Of a stretch of 64,000 nt of DNA, positions 16,631 through 26,673 are shown one piece after another; positions within the stretch are counted from its first letter, which is position 1; each line of letters begins with the position of its first letter. Made by a program: the position numbers and the translations under genes. The notes under the pieces were generated by a model, which did no database searches, was not told the origin of the DNA, and saw only the letters and a list, made by a program, of their open reading frames with translations. This DNA comes from Corynebacterium sp. UBA2622 (lineage in GTDB: Bacteria; Actinomycetota; Actinomycetes; Mycobacteriales; Mycobacteriaceae). Location of the stretch: the NCBI RefSeq assembly GCF_002339505.1, contig NZ_DDJO01000013.1:97962-161961 (forward strand), written 5' to 3'.

Positions 16631-17926
16631 GTGAATCAGCCCCGTAAGGTCGCCGTTCTGGGCGGCAACCGCATCCCCTTCGCCCGCTCCAACAAGGAGT
16701 ACGCGAACGCTTCCAACCAGGACATGCTCACCGCGGCCATCGATGGTCTCGTGGCGCGTTACGGTCTGCAGGACGAGGAGATCGGCCAGGTCGTGGGCGG
16801 TGCCGTGATTAAGCACGCGCGCGACTTCAACCTGGTGCGCGAGTCCGTGCTCGGTTCGGCCCTGGCCCCCACCACGCCGGCCTTCGACATCCAGCACGCC
16901 TGTGGCACCAGCCTCACCTCCGCTATCCAGGTGGCCGACGCGATCGCGCTCGGCCGCGTCGAGTCCGGCATCGCCTGCGGTACGGACACCACCTCCGACG
17001 CCCCGCTGGCCGTCAACGACGACCTGCGCAAGACGCTGATCAAGCTCTCCAACGCCAAGACCCCGCTCGATCAGCTCAAGCTCGCCGGGTCCATCCGGCC
17101 GGGGCAGCTGGCTCCCGAGGCGCCGCAGAACGGTGAGCCCCGCACGGGCCTGTCCATGGGTGAGCACGCGGCGATCACCGCCCGCGAGATGGAGATCCCG
17201 CGCGAGGCGCAGGACGAGCTGGCCGTGGCCTCCCACCGCAACCTCGCCAAGGCCTACGACGAGGGTTTCTTCAGCGACCTCGTCACTCCCTTCCTGGGCG
17301 TGCAGCGCGACACCAACCTGCGCCCGGATTCGAGCGTCGAGAAGCTTTCGACGCTCAAGCCCGTCTTCGGCAAGAAGGATGCGGTGCAGCACGGCGGCAC
17401 GGCAACCATGACCGCCGGCAACTCCACGCCGCTTACCGACGGCGCCTCCGCCGTCCTCCTCGGCACCGAGGAATGGGGCCGGGAGCACGGTCTGGAGGCC
17501 CAGGCGTGGATCGTCGACTCCGAGATCGCTGCGGTGGACTTCGTCAACGGCCGCGACGGCCTGCTCATGGCGCCGACCTATGCCGTTCCCCGCATGCTGG
17601 AGCGCAACGGCCTGACGCTGCAGGACTTCGATTTCTACGAGATCCACGAGGCCTTCGCCTCCCAGGTGCTCTCCACGCTCAAGGCATGGGAGGACGACAC
17701 GTACTGCCGCGAGCGCCTCGGCCTCGACGGCGCCCTCGGTTCCATCGACCGCTCGAAGCTCAATGTCAAGGGCTCTTCGCTCGCCGCCGGCCATCCGTTC
17801 GCGGCCACCGGTGCACGCATCCTTGCCACCGCCGCCAAGACCCTGGTTGAAAACGGTGGCGGCCGCACCCTCATCTCCGTCTGCGCCGCAGGCGGCCAGG
17901 GCGTCGTCGCGATCATCGAGCGTTAG
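16631..17926 (+). CDS. fadA2: Acetyl-CoA C-acyltransferase (thiolase), FadA2 type
   Basis: This 431-residue thiolase cleaves or forms 3-oxoacyl-CoA. The nucleophile is C91 in QHACGTS, the basic histidine lies in IHEAFASQV, and the second pair is GHPFAATGARI with CAAGGQGVV near the C-terminus. The start is GTG 16631 (VNQPRKVAVLGGN) with AAGGA upstream. The sequence resembles mycobacterial FadA2 closely along its length, including SNQDM and EPRTGLSMGEHAA. It is followed at 84 bases by the acyl-CoA oxidase-like gene on the same strand and diverges from fabG4-htdX, so the four genes supply all steps of a fatty-acid cycle. Confidence 0.9.
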   Translation: MNQPRKVAVLGGNRIPFARSNKEYANASNQDMLTAAIDGLVARYGLQDEEIGQVVGGAVIKHARDFNLVRESVLGSALAPTTPAFDIQHACGTSLTSAIQVADAIALGRVESGIACGTDTTSDAPLAVNDDLRKTLIKLSNAKTPLDQLKLAGSIRPGQLAPEAPQNGEPRTGLSMGEHAAITAREMEIPREAQDELAVASHRNLAKAYDEGFFSDLVTPFLGVQRDTNLRPDSSVEKLSTLKPVFGKKDAVQHGGTATMTAGNSTPLTDGASAVLLGTEEWGREHGLEAQAWIVDSEIAAVDFVNGRDGLLMAPTYAVPRMLERNGLTLQDFDFYEIHEAFASQVLSTLKAWEDDTYCRERLGLDGALGSIDRSKLNVKGSSLAAGHPFAATGARILATAAKTLVENGGGRTLISVCAAGGQGVVAIIER

Positions 17927-18010
17927 CCCACCCGCCCGGGCGCGCACCCGGGCACCCGCTTCCCGCGCACCTCAGGCATCACAAGCACCACAGCCCCGAA
18001 AGGACACCCC

Positions 18011-20098
18011 ATGTCATCTCCCACCAAGGACGACATCCAGAAGAACCCGGTTCCGGAGCAGGCCGTTGTAGGCCCGACCGATCACAAGAAGGCGGAGGCC
18101 AAGCCGGAGAAGGATCAGCCGGCCACCCTGCCCTCCACCCCGGACCGGGCCGCCGTGCGAGGCCTGGCCGACGTTCTCGACGGCCCCTTCAAGGAGCGCA
18201 AGGACGCCGTGCGCCCGCTGCTCAACAACGCATCCTTCCTTCCGAAGATCGATGGGTCCCTCGACGAGATCCGCGCCGACAACCTGGAGAACGTCCAGGC
18301 GATCGCCGACTCAGGAAACATCCAGGACTCCTTCTCGCCGATGAACGGCGGATCCGGCGAGGTGGCTGCCGGCGTGTCCTCCCTGGAGCTCATCGCGCAG
18401 ATCAACAACTCCGCCTGCATCAAGTCCGGCGTGCAGTTCGGTCTGTGGGGCGGCGCGATCGATGCCCTGGGCACGGAACGCCACGTGAAGTTCGCGCAGG
18501 GTGCGATGGATCTGTCGATGCTGGGCTGCTTCGCCATGACGGAGATCGGCCACGGCTCCAACGTGCAGCAGCTGGAGACCACCGCAACCTACGACCCGGA
18601 GACGCAGGAGTTCATCATCAACTCCCCGACGCCGGGTTCCAAGAAGGCCTACATCGGCAACGCCGCCCGCGACGGCCGCTGGGCCGCGGTCTTCGCCCAG
18701 CTCTACACCCCGGACTCGGTGGAGTCCAAGGGCGTGCACTGCATCATCGTCCGTATCCGCGAGGATGACGGCACCCCCTGCGAGGGTGTGACCCCCTCCG
18801 ACCACGGCCACAAGGGTGGCCTGCTCGGCGTGGACAACGGCATGCTCATGTTCGATCACGTCCGCGTTCCGCGCGAGAACCTCCTGAACCGCTTCGCGGA
18901 TGTCTCCGAGGACGGCACCTACTCCTCGCCGATTGAGTCGAAGAACCGCCGTTTCTTCACCATGCTGGCCACCCTCGTGCGCGGTCGTCTCGGCGTCGGT
19001 GCTTCTGCCGCCGGTGCGACCCGCGCAGGCCTCGCCATCGCGGTGAAATACGCAAACGTCCGCCGCCAGTTCGAGGGCCGCTCCGCGGGTGAGGAGTCCC
19101 GCCTCATCGACTACCGCGAGCACCGTCGCCGCCTTCTCATCCCGATGGCACGGTCGTACGCCCTGGCAGTGTTCCAGAACAAGCTCCTCGAGCGCTTCCA
19201 GGACCAGACGAACGCGATCAACAGCGGCGAGTGGAACACCTCCGACCCGACCGATGAGCAGGACCGCGCCGGACGCGAGATGGAAACCCTGGCAGCCATC
19301 TTCAAGGCCACCGCCTCCACCCACGCCAACCGCACCCTCCAGGTGTGCCGTGAGGCCTGCGGCGGCGCCGGCTTCATGTCAGAGAACCTTCTCACCACCT
19401 TCCGCGCCGACGTGGACGTGTTCACCACCTTCGAGGGCGACGACACCATTCTCCGCCAGCTCGTGGGCAAGAACCTCCTCACCGCGTACGGCAAGGAGGT
19501 CTCCGAGATGTCCCCGTTCGGCATGGCGCGCTTCGTCGCCTCCAACATCGGTGACATCCTCACCCGCCGCTCCGGTCTTTCCGCCAGTGTGCAGTCCATC
19601 CAGGACCGCGTCAGCGGTACGGGCTCCCTCTTCGATGCCGAGACCCAGCTGCGCGTGGTACAGACCCGGGAGGAGCAGGTGCTGAGCTCCCTGGTCCGCC
19701 GAGTCCAGCCCGCCCGCAAGATGGAGCGCGCAGAGGCCGCCAAGGTCATCGACCGTTCCCAGGACCACCTCTTGGCCACCGCCGTCGCCTACGGTGACCG
19801 CATGATGGTCCAGGCGATGATCGAGGCGGAGCAGTCCATCCCCGAGGATTCGCCGGCCCGCCCCGTCTTCGAACAGATCCGCCACCTGTTTGTGCTGGAC
19901 ACCATCGTCACCCACGGTGACTGGTACCAGGAGCACAACGTCCTGCCCTCGGGCCGCATCAAGGCCGCCAAGGCCGCGATCAACGACCTCGTTGACTCCC
20001 TGGGCCCGTGGTCCGAGGTGCTGGTCGACGCCTTCCAGATCCCGCAGGTCGTCCTTGACCGCCCGATGATGACCAACGGCGGCACCGACCTGAGCTAG
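18011..20098 (+). CDS. Acyl-CoA oxidase-like flavoprotein (acyl-CoA dehydrogenase superfamily)
   Basis: This 695-residue protein should oxidise acyl-CoA to enoyl-CoA with FAD. A Lys/Glu/Pro-rich N-terminal extension of about 45 residues comes first. The core reads CFAMTEIGHGSNVQQLETTA, then KGGLLGVDNGMLMFDHVRVP, and the catalytic glutamate is E475 in TTFEGDDTILRQL. These motifs and the length of nearly 700 residues resemble plant and peroxisomal acyl-CoA oxidases (ACX3-like) more than the 611-residue FadE5 found at the equivalent place in mycobacteria. Whether it passes electrons to oxygen or to an electron-transfer flavoprotein cannot be told from sequence. AAAGGA precedes the ATG. Databases probably label it acyl-CoA dehydrogenase. 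Confidence 0.8.
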   Translation: MSSPTKDDIQKNPVPEQAVVGPTDHKKAEAKPEKDQPATLPSTPDRAAVRGLADVLDGPFKERKDAVRPLLNNASFLPKIDGSLDEIRADNLENVQAIADSGNIQDSFSPMNGGSGEVAAGVSSLELIAQINNSACIKSGVQFGLWGGAIDALGTERHVKFAQGAMDLSMLGCFAMTEIGHGSNVQQLETTATYDPETQEFIINSPTPGSKKAYIGNAARDGRWAAVFAQLYTPDSVESKGVHCIIVRIREDDGTPCEGVTPSDHGHKGGLLGVDNGMLMFDHVRVPRENLLNRFADVSEDGTYSSPIESKNRRFFTMLATLVRGRLGVGASAAGATRAGLAIAVKYANVRRQFEGRSAGEESRLIDYREHRRRLLIPMARSYALAVFQNKLLERFQDQTNAINSGEWNTSDPTDEQDRAGREMETLAAIFKATASTHANRTLQVCREACGGAGFMSENLLTTFRADVDVFTTFEGDDTILRQLVGKNLLTAYGKEVSEMSPFGMARFVASNIGDILTRRSGLSASVQSIQDRVSGTGSLFDAETQLRVVQTREEQVLSSLVRRVQPARKMERAEAAKVIDRSQDHLLATAVAYGDRMMVQAMIEAEQSIPEDSPARPVFEQIRHLFVLDTIVTHGDWYQEHNVLPSGRIKAAKAAINDLVDSLGPWSEVLVDAFQIPQVVLDRPMMTNGGTDLS

Positions 20099-20117
20099 AG
20101 CGCCACAGGGCCTAACG

Positions 20118-20163
20118 CAACGCCCCACCTCCCCGTACTGCGTCTCGGGGGAGTGCGGCGTTG
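20118..20163. terminator. Hairpin between acyl-CoA oxidase-like gene and lipA
   Basis: CAACGCC (20118-20124) pairs with GGCGTTG (20157-20163), and inner CCTCCCC with GGGGGAG extends the stem. It sits between two converging stops and likely ends both transcripts. Confidence 0.6.
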
Positions 20164-20198
20164 TCGCGCGCTCCGGCCGTAAACCGGCGCGGTAGGGT

Positions 20199-21242
20199 CT
20201 AGCGGGTCACCACCGGGGTTTCCTGCGATGGGCCGTACTTGTCCAGCAGGGTCGAGGCCTCCTGGGCGGTGTCACCCTGCGAGGTCTCCGCCAGGTGGCG
20301 CAGGTTCTCCGGAAGTTCGAGGCCACGGTGCGCCATCGCCTCTACGTAAAGCTTGCCTGCACGGTAGGAGGAGCGCACGAGGGGGCCGGACATGACGGCG
20401 CCGAAGCCCATCTCGTAGGCGGCGTCGCGGTACTCGATGAACTCCTCGGGCTTGACCCACCGCTCGATCGGGTGGAACTGCGGGCCGGGGCGGAGGTACT
20501 GGGTGATGGTGATGATGTCGGTACCCGCGTCAACGAGGTCGTGCAGCGCCTGCATGACCTCTTCCTGCGTCTCACCCATGCCGAGGATGAGATTCGACTT
20601 GGTGATCAACCCGAAGTCCCGCGCCTGCCGGATGACATCGAGGGAGCGGTCGTAGCGGAAGGCCGGGCGGATGCGGCGGAAGATACGCGGCACGGTCTCC
20701 ACGTTGTGGGCGAAGACCTCGGGGCGGGCCTCGAAGACCTCCTGCAGCAGGTCAGCCTTGCCGGAGAAGTCGGGGGTGAGATTCTCCACGCCGGTGTGGG
20801 GGTTAAGCTCGTGGATCTTGCGCACGACCTCGGCATAAAGCCAGGCCCCCTCGTCCTCGAGGTCATCGCGGGTGACACCGGTGATGGTGGAGTAGTTGAG
20901 GTTCATCTCCCGGACCGACTCTGCCACGCGAAGCGGCTCCCCGCGGTCAAGCGGCTCCGGCTTCGCGGAGTTGATCTGGCAGAAGTCGCAGCGGCGCGAG
21001 CAGTTGGCACCGCCGATGAGGAAGGTCGCCTCGCGCGATTCCCAGCACTCGTGGATGTTGGGGCAGCCAGCCTCCTGGCACACGGTGTGCAGGGACGCCC
21101 CGGACACCTTCTTCTTCATGTCCTCGTACTCGGGCCCCGTCTTCACCGCGTTGCGGATCCACCGCGGCTTCTGCTCGATGGGGGTTTGAGCATTTCGCTT
21201 CTCGACGCGGAGGAGCCTCCGGCCTTCAGGTGCAACAGTCAC
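20199..21242 (-). CDS. lipA: Lipoyl synthase
   Basis: This radical-SAM enzyme inserts two sulfurs into octanoyl groups already bound to lipoyl domains. The protein is 347 residues. The radical-SAM cluster motif CSRRCDFC and the auxiliary cluster CQEAGCPNIHEC are intact, and the C-terminal RSSYRAG segment is present. GTG 21242 (VTVAPEGRRLL) is chosen because it matches the corynebacterial start and has AGAGG just upstream; the in-frame ATG 21290 adds 16 residues without support. It lies 63 bases after lipB in the gcvP-gcvT-gcvH-lipB-lipA direction. Its substrates are made here: GcvH and SucB. Confidence 0.96.
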   Translation of the reverse strand: MTVAPEGRRLLRVEKRNAQTPIEQKPRWIRNAVKTGPEYEDMKKKVSGASLHTVCQEAGCPNIHECWESREATFLIGGANCSRRCDFCQINSAKPEPLDRGEPLRVAESVREMNLNYSTITGVTRDDLEDEGAWLYAEVVRKIHELNPHTGVENLTPDFSGKADLLQEVFEARPEVFAHNVETVPRIFRRIRPAFRYDRSLDVIRQARDFGLITKSNLILGMGETQEEVMQALHDLVDAGTDIITITQYLRPGPQFHPIERWVKPEEFIEYRDAAYEMGFGAVMSGPLVRSSYRAGKLYVEAMAHRGLELPENLRHLAETSQGDTAQEASTLLDKYGPSQETPVVTR

Positions 21243-21305
21243 AACCTCTACCGTAGTAGCTGTGTCAAGCAGGGACGTGAACCACATCACCCGCCGGTGC
21301 CGCCG

Positions 21306-22085
21306 CTAGCGTGCCAGCCTGCGCAGCCCCTTGGAGGGGTCCGGGGCGGAACCGAAGGTGTGGTCGGCAACGGCCAGTTCGCCGGCGAGCGCCCGGTCGA
21401 GGGCATCCGTGAGGGGGGCGGCCAGCTCATCCGTGGGTACGGGCCGGCCGAGCTCGAGGCTCATGGTGGTCACGTCGGCGTCATCGATTCCGCAGGCGAC
21501 GATGTGGCCGTAGGCATCCAGGCTGTTGCAGCAGTTCAGGGCCAGCCCGTGCATGGTCACGCCGCGGGTGATGCGGATGCCGAGCGCCGCGATCTTTCGG
21601 TCGCGGGTGGGCGCGGCCGCGTCCTTCGCCGGGGTGCTGGCGGGAACCCAGACGCCGGAGCGTCCGTCGATGCGCCCGGCGGTGGAGATCCCGGCCTCGC
21701 GCACTGTGTGGATGACCGCCTCCTCGAGCCGGCGCACGTAGTCCACCACATCCACCGGATCCGCGAGCTTGATGATGGGGTAGACCACCAGCTGCCCCTC
21801 TCCGTGCCAGGTGATGCGTCCGCCGCGGTCCACCTGCACCACCGGGGAGCCGTCCGTCGGCATGTCCGAGGGCTGGGTGCGCTTGCCGGCGGTGTAGGTG
21901 GAGGGGTGCTCGAGGATGAGCAGGGTGTCGCCGATCTCGCCACGGCCGCGCTGAGCCGCGAGACCGGATTGGAGGTGCCACGCCTCCTCATAGTCCACGA
22001 GCCCCAAAGCGCGCACGTCGAGCGGCGCGTTTGAGGCCCGGATGGATTTGTCGGCGGGGAAGAACGGGTCGCGGGGGGCTGTCAT
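21306..22085 (-). CDS. lipB: Octanoyl-[ACP]:protein N-octanoyltransferase
   Basis: LipB moves octanoate from acyl carrier protein to lipoyl-domain lysines. The 259-residue protein has the family motif GGRITWHGEGQLV, the conserved lysine in KIAALGIRI and the nucleophile cysteine in VACGIDDADV. About 35 extra residues occur at the C-terminus. ATG 22085 is chosen over ATG 22094; TAATGT on the minus strand ends seven bases before it, so an internal leaderless promoter for lipB-lipA is possible besides read-through from gcvH, which stops 22 bases upstream. Confidence 0.93.
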   Translation of the reverse strand: MTAPRDPFFPADKSIRASNAPLDVRALGLVDYEEAWHLQSGLAAQRGRGEIGDTLLILEHPSTYTAGKRTQPSDMPTDGSPVVQVDRGGRITWHGEGQLVVYPIIKLADPVDVVDYVRRLEEAVIHTVREAGISTAGRIDGRSGVWVPASTPAKDAAAPTRDRKIAALGIRITRGVTMHGLALNCCNSLDAYGHIVACGIDDADVTTMSLELGRPVPTDELAAPLTDALDRALAGELAVADHTFGSAPDPSKGLRRLAR

Positions 22086-22107
22086 GCCCCACACATTAGT
22101 CCCGGGT

Positions 22108-22494
22108 TTAGACGCCGTTCTGCTGGGCGTACTCGTCAGCCGTCATCAGCGGGCCCACCTCGGAGACCTCCACCTCGAAGAGCCAGCCCTCGCCGTAGGG
22201 GTCGCTGTTGATCAGCTCGAAGTTGCCGTCGATGTCCTCGTTGACCGCGGTGACCGTGCCGGTGACGGGTGCGTAGAGGTCGGAGACGGACTTGGTGGAC
22301 TCCACCTCACCGCAGGTTTCACCCACGGTGACCTCGTCACCGACCTGGGGCAGCTCAGCGAAGACGACCTCACCAAGGCGGTCGGCGGCGACGTTGGTGA
22401 TGCCCACGCGGACTTTCTTGCCCGGGGCCTCGTCCGGCGACGCGTTGATCCACTCGTGGTCCTCGGAGTAGTAGAAATCCTGCTGCAGTGCCAT
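22108..22494 (-). CDS. gcvH: Glycine cleavage system H protein
   Basis: The H protein carries the aminomethyl group on a lipoyl arm between GcvP, GcvT and the lipoamide dehydrogenase. The 128-residue length is normal. The lipoylated lysine is K68 in CGEVESTKSVSDLYAPVTG. It starts three bases after gcvT and stops 22 bases before lipB, so the carrier and the enzyme that octanoylates it are made from neighbouring genes. Confidence 0.95.
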   Translation of the reverse strand: MALQQDFYYSEDHEWINASPDEAPGKKVRVGITNVAADRLGEVVFAELPQVGDEVTVGETCGEVESTKSVSDLYAPVTGTVTAVNEDIDGNFELINSDPYGEGWLFEVEVSEVGPLMTADEYAQQNGV

Positions 22495-22497
22495 GGC

Positions 22498-23565
22498 TTA
22501 GGCGTCCTTTCGCTTGTAGAAGGGGGTCTCACTGATAGTAAACGGATAGCGGCGCCCGCGGATGTCGATTTCCACCGCGGTTCCCACCTCGGCGTGCCCG
22601 GGGCTGATGTGCGCCAGGGCGACCGGGTAGCCCAGGGTGGGGGACGGCTGACCGGAGGTGACCACGCCGATCTTCTCGTCGCCGAGGTACACCTCCGACC
22701 CCTCGCGGGCGGCGCGCCGCTGATCCGACGTCAAACCGGCGATAACCACCGAAGCCTCGCGCCCGTCCAGCGCGGTCCTGCCCACAAAGTCCGCCTCCTT
22801 CTTCGCGTAGGCGCGGCCCATGCCGGCCTCCACGGGGGTGATGTCGGCTGTCAGCTCGTGGCCGTAGAGGGGCATTGCGGCCTCGAGGCGCAGGGAGTCG
22901 CGGGCGGCGAGCCCGCAGGGGGTCCCCGACCCGATGACGGCGTCCCACACCCTCTGGGTGTCGGCGGAAGCGGCGATGAGCTCGAACCCGTCCTCGCCGG
23001 TGTAGCCGGTGCGGGCGACGATGACGTCGACGCCGTCGAGCTTCATCAGGGCGGCGGAGTAGTAAGGGAGGTCGGCCGCGGGGGCGTCGAGAAGCGGCTC
23101 GATGACCTCGAGGGAGCGCGGGCCCTGCACCGCAACGAGCCCGAGCTCCTCGCTGCGGTTGGCAAGCTCCACGTCGAAGTTTGCTGCCCGAGCCTCGAAG
23201 GAGAGCCAGACAGTGTCCGTGTTGGCGGCGTTGGGAACGACGAGGAAGCGGTCCTCGCCGAGGCGGTAGGTGATGAGGTCATCGAGGATTCCGCCGTTTT
23301 CATCCACGATCATCGAGTACTTCGCCTTGCCCACCTTGAGGGGCGAGATGGAGGAGATGAGCGTGTAGTCGAGGAACGCGCCGGCCTCGGGACCGGTCAC
23401 CTCGATCTCGCCCATGTGGGAGAGGTCGAAGATGCCGACGTCCTCGCGTACCGCACGGTGCTCCTCGAGCTCGGAGCCGTACTTCAGGGGCATGACCCAG
23501 CCGCCGAAGTCGGTGAATGAGGCACCGAGGGATTCGTGCGTGGCCTTCAGGGGGGATTCGGGCAT
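22498..23565 (-). CDS. gcvT: Glycine cleavage system T protein (aminomethyltransferase)
   Basis: GcvT releases ammonia from the aminomethyl-lipoyl arm and passes the one-carbon unit to tetrahydrofolate. The 355-residue protein shows the folate-binding GCV_T fold: GGWVMPLKYGSE near the N-terminus, DLSHMGEIEVTGP with the catalytic-region aspartate/histidine, and RTGYTGEDGFEL. It starts ten bases after gcvP with GGAAG upstream. Nothing is broken or missing. Confidence 0.95.
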   Translation of the reverse strand: MPESPLKATHESLGASFTDFGGWVMPLKYGSELEEHRAVREDVGIFDLSHMGEIEVTGPEAGAFLDYTLISSISPLKVGKAKYSMIVDENGGILDDLITYRLGEDRFLVVPNAANTDTVWLSFEARAANFDVELANRSEELGLVAVQGPRSLEVIEPLLDAPAADLPYYSAALMKLDGVDVIVARTGYTGEDGFELIAASADTQRVWDAVIGSGTPCGLAARDSLRLEAAMPLYGHELTADITPVEAGMGRAYAKKEADFVGRTALDGREASVVIAGLTSDQRRAAREGSEVYLGDEKIGVVTSGQPSPTLGYPVALAHISPGHAEVGTAVEIDIRGRRYPFTISETPFYKRKDA

Positions 23566-23575
23566 GGCGCTTCCT

Positions 23576-26464
<2,889 letters not shown>

Positions 26465-26503
26465 GACGTAACTCCTTGCGTCGCGGGGCGGGATTCTCCC
26501 AAC

Positions 26504-26509
26504 AGTGTA
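26504..26509 (-). promoter_or_regulatory. -10 element of the gcvPTH-lipBA operon
   Basis: On the minus strand TACACT lies about 40 bases before the TTG start. Transcription would begin near 26497, leaving a 33-base leader with AAGGAG. No glycine riboswitch motif is seen in this leader. Confidence 0.45.
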
Positions 26510-26622
26510 TCCAGCCGCCCGACATCCCGAGAGCACTTTGCTTATCGACGCGCCCCGCCAGCGCTACCGGCTCCCGCAGCGGGGGTGTGTGCCGGCGCGG
26601 GGCGGCGCAGGCGGGCACACCA

Positions 26623-26656
26623 AGAACCCGGCGGCGCTGTCGCACCACCGGGCTCT
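26623..26656 (-). terminator. Terminator of sucB
   Basis: An inverted repeat with arms AGAACCCGG and CCGGGCTCT (one mismatch) lies 18 bases after the sucB stop. Its inner part GGCGGC extends the stem. On the sucB strand TTCTTGG follows. Confidence 0.55.
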
Positions 26657-26673
26657 CTGCGGGTAGGGGCTGG

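Noticed and set aside
26465..26673. Possible glycine riboswitch before gcvP
   Set aside because: The leader from the likely start is only about 33 bases and lacks the conserved glycine-aptamer segments; the upstream hairpin fits the sucB terminator.
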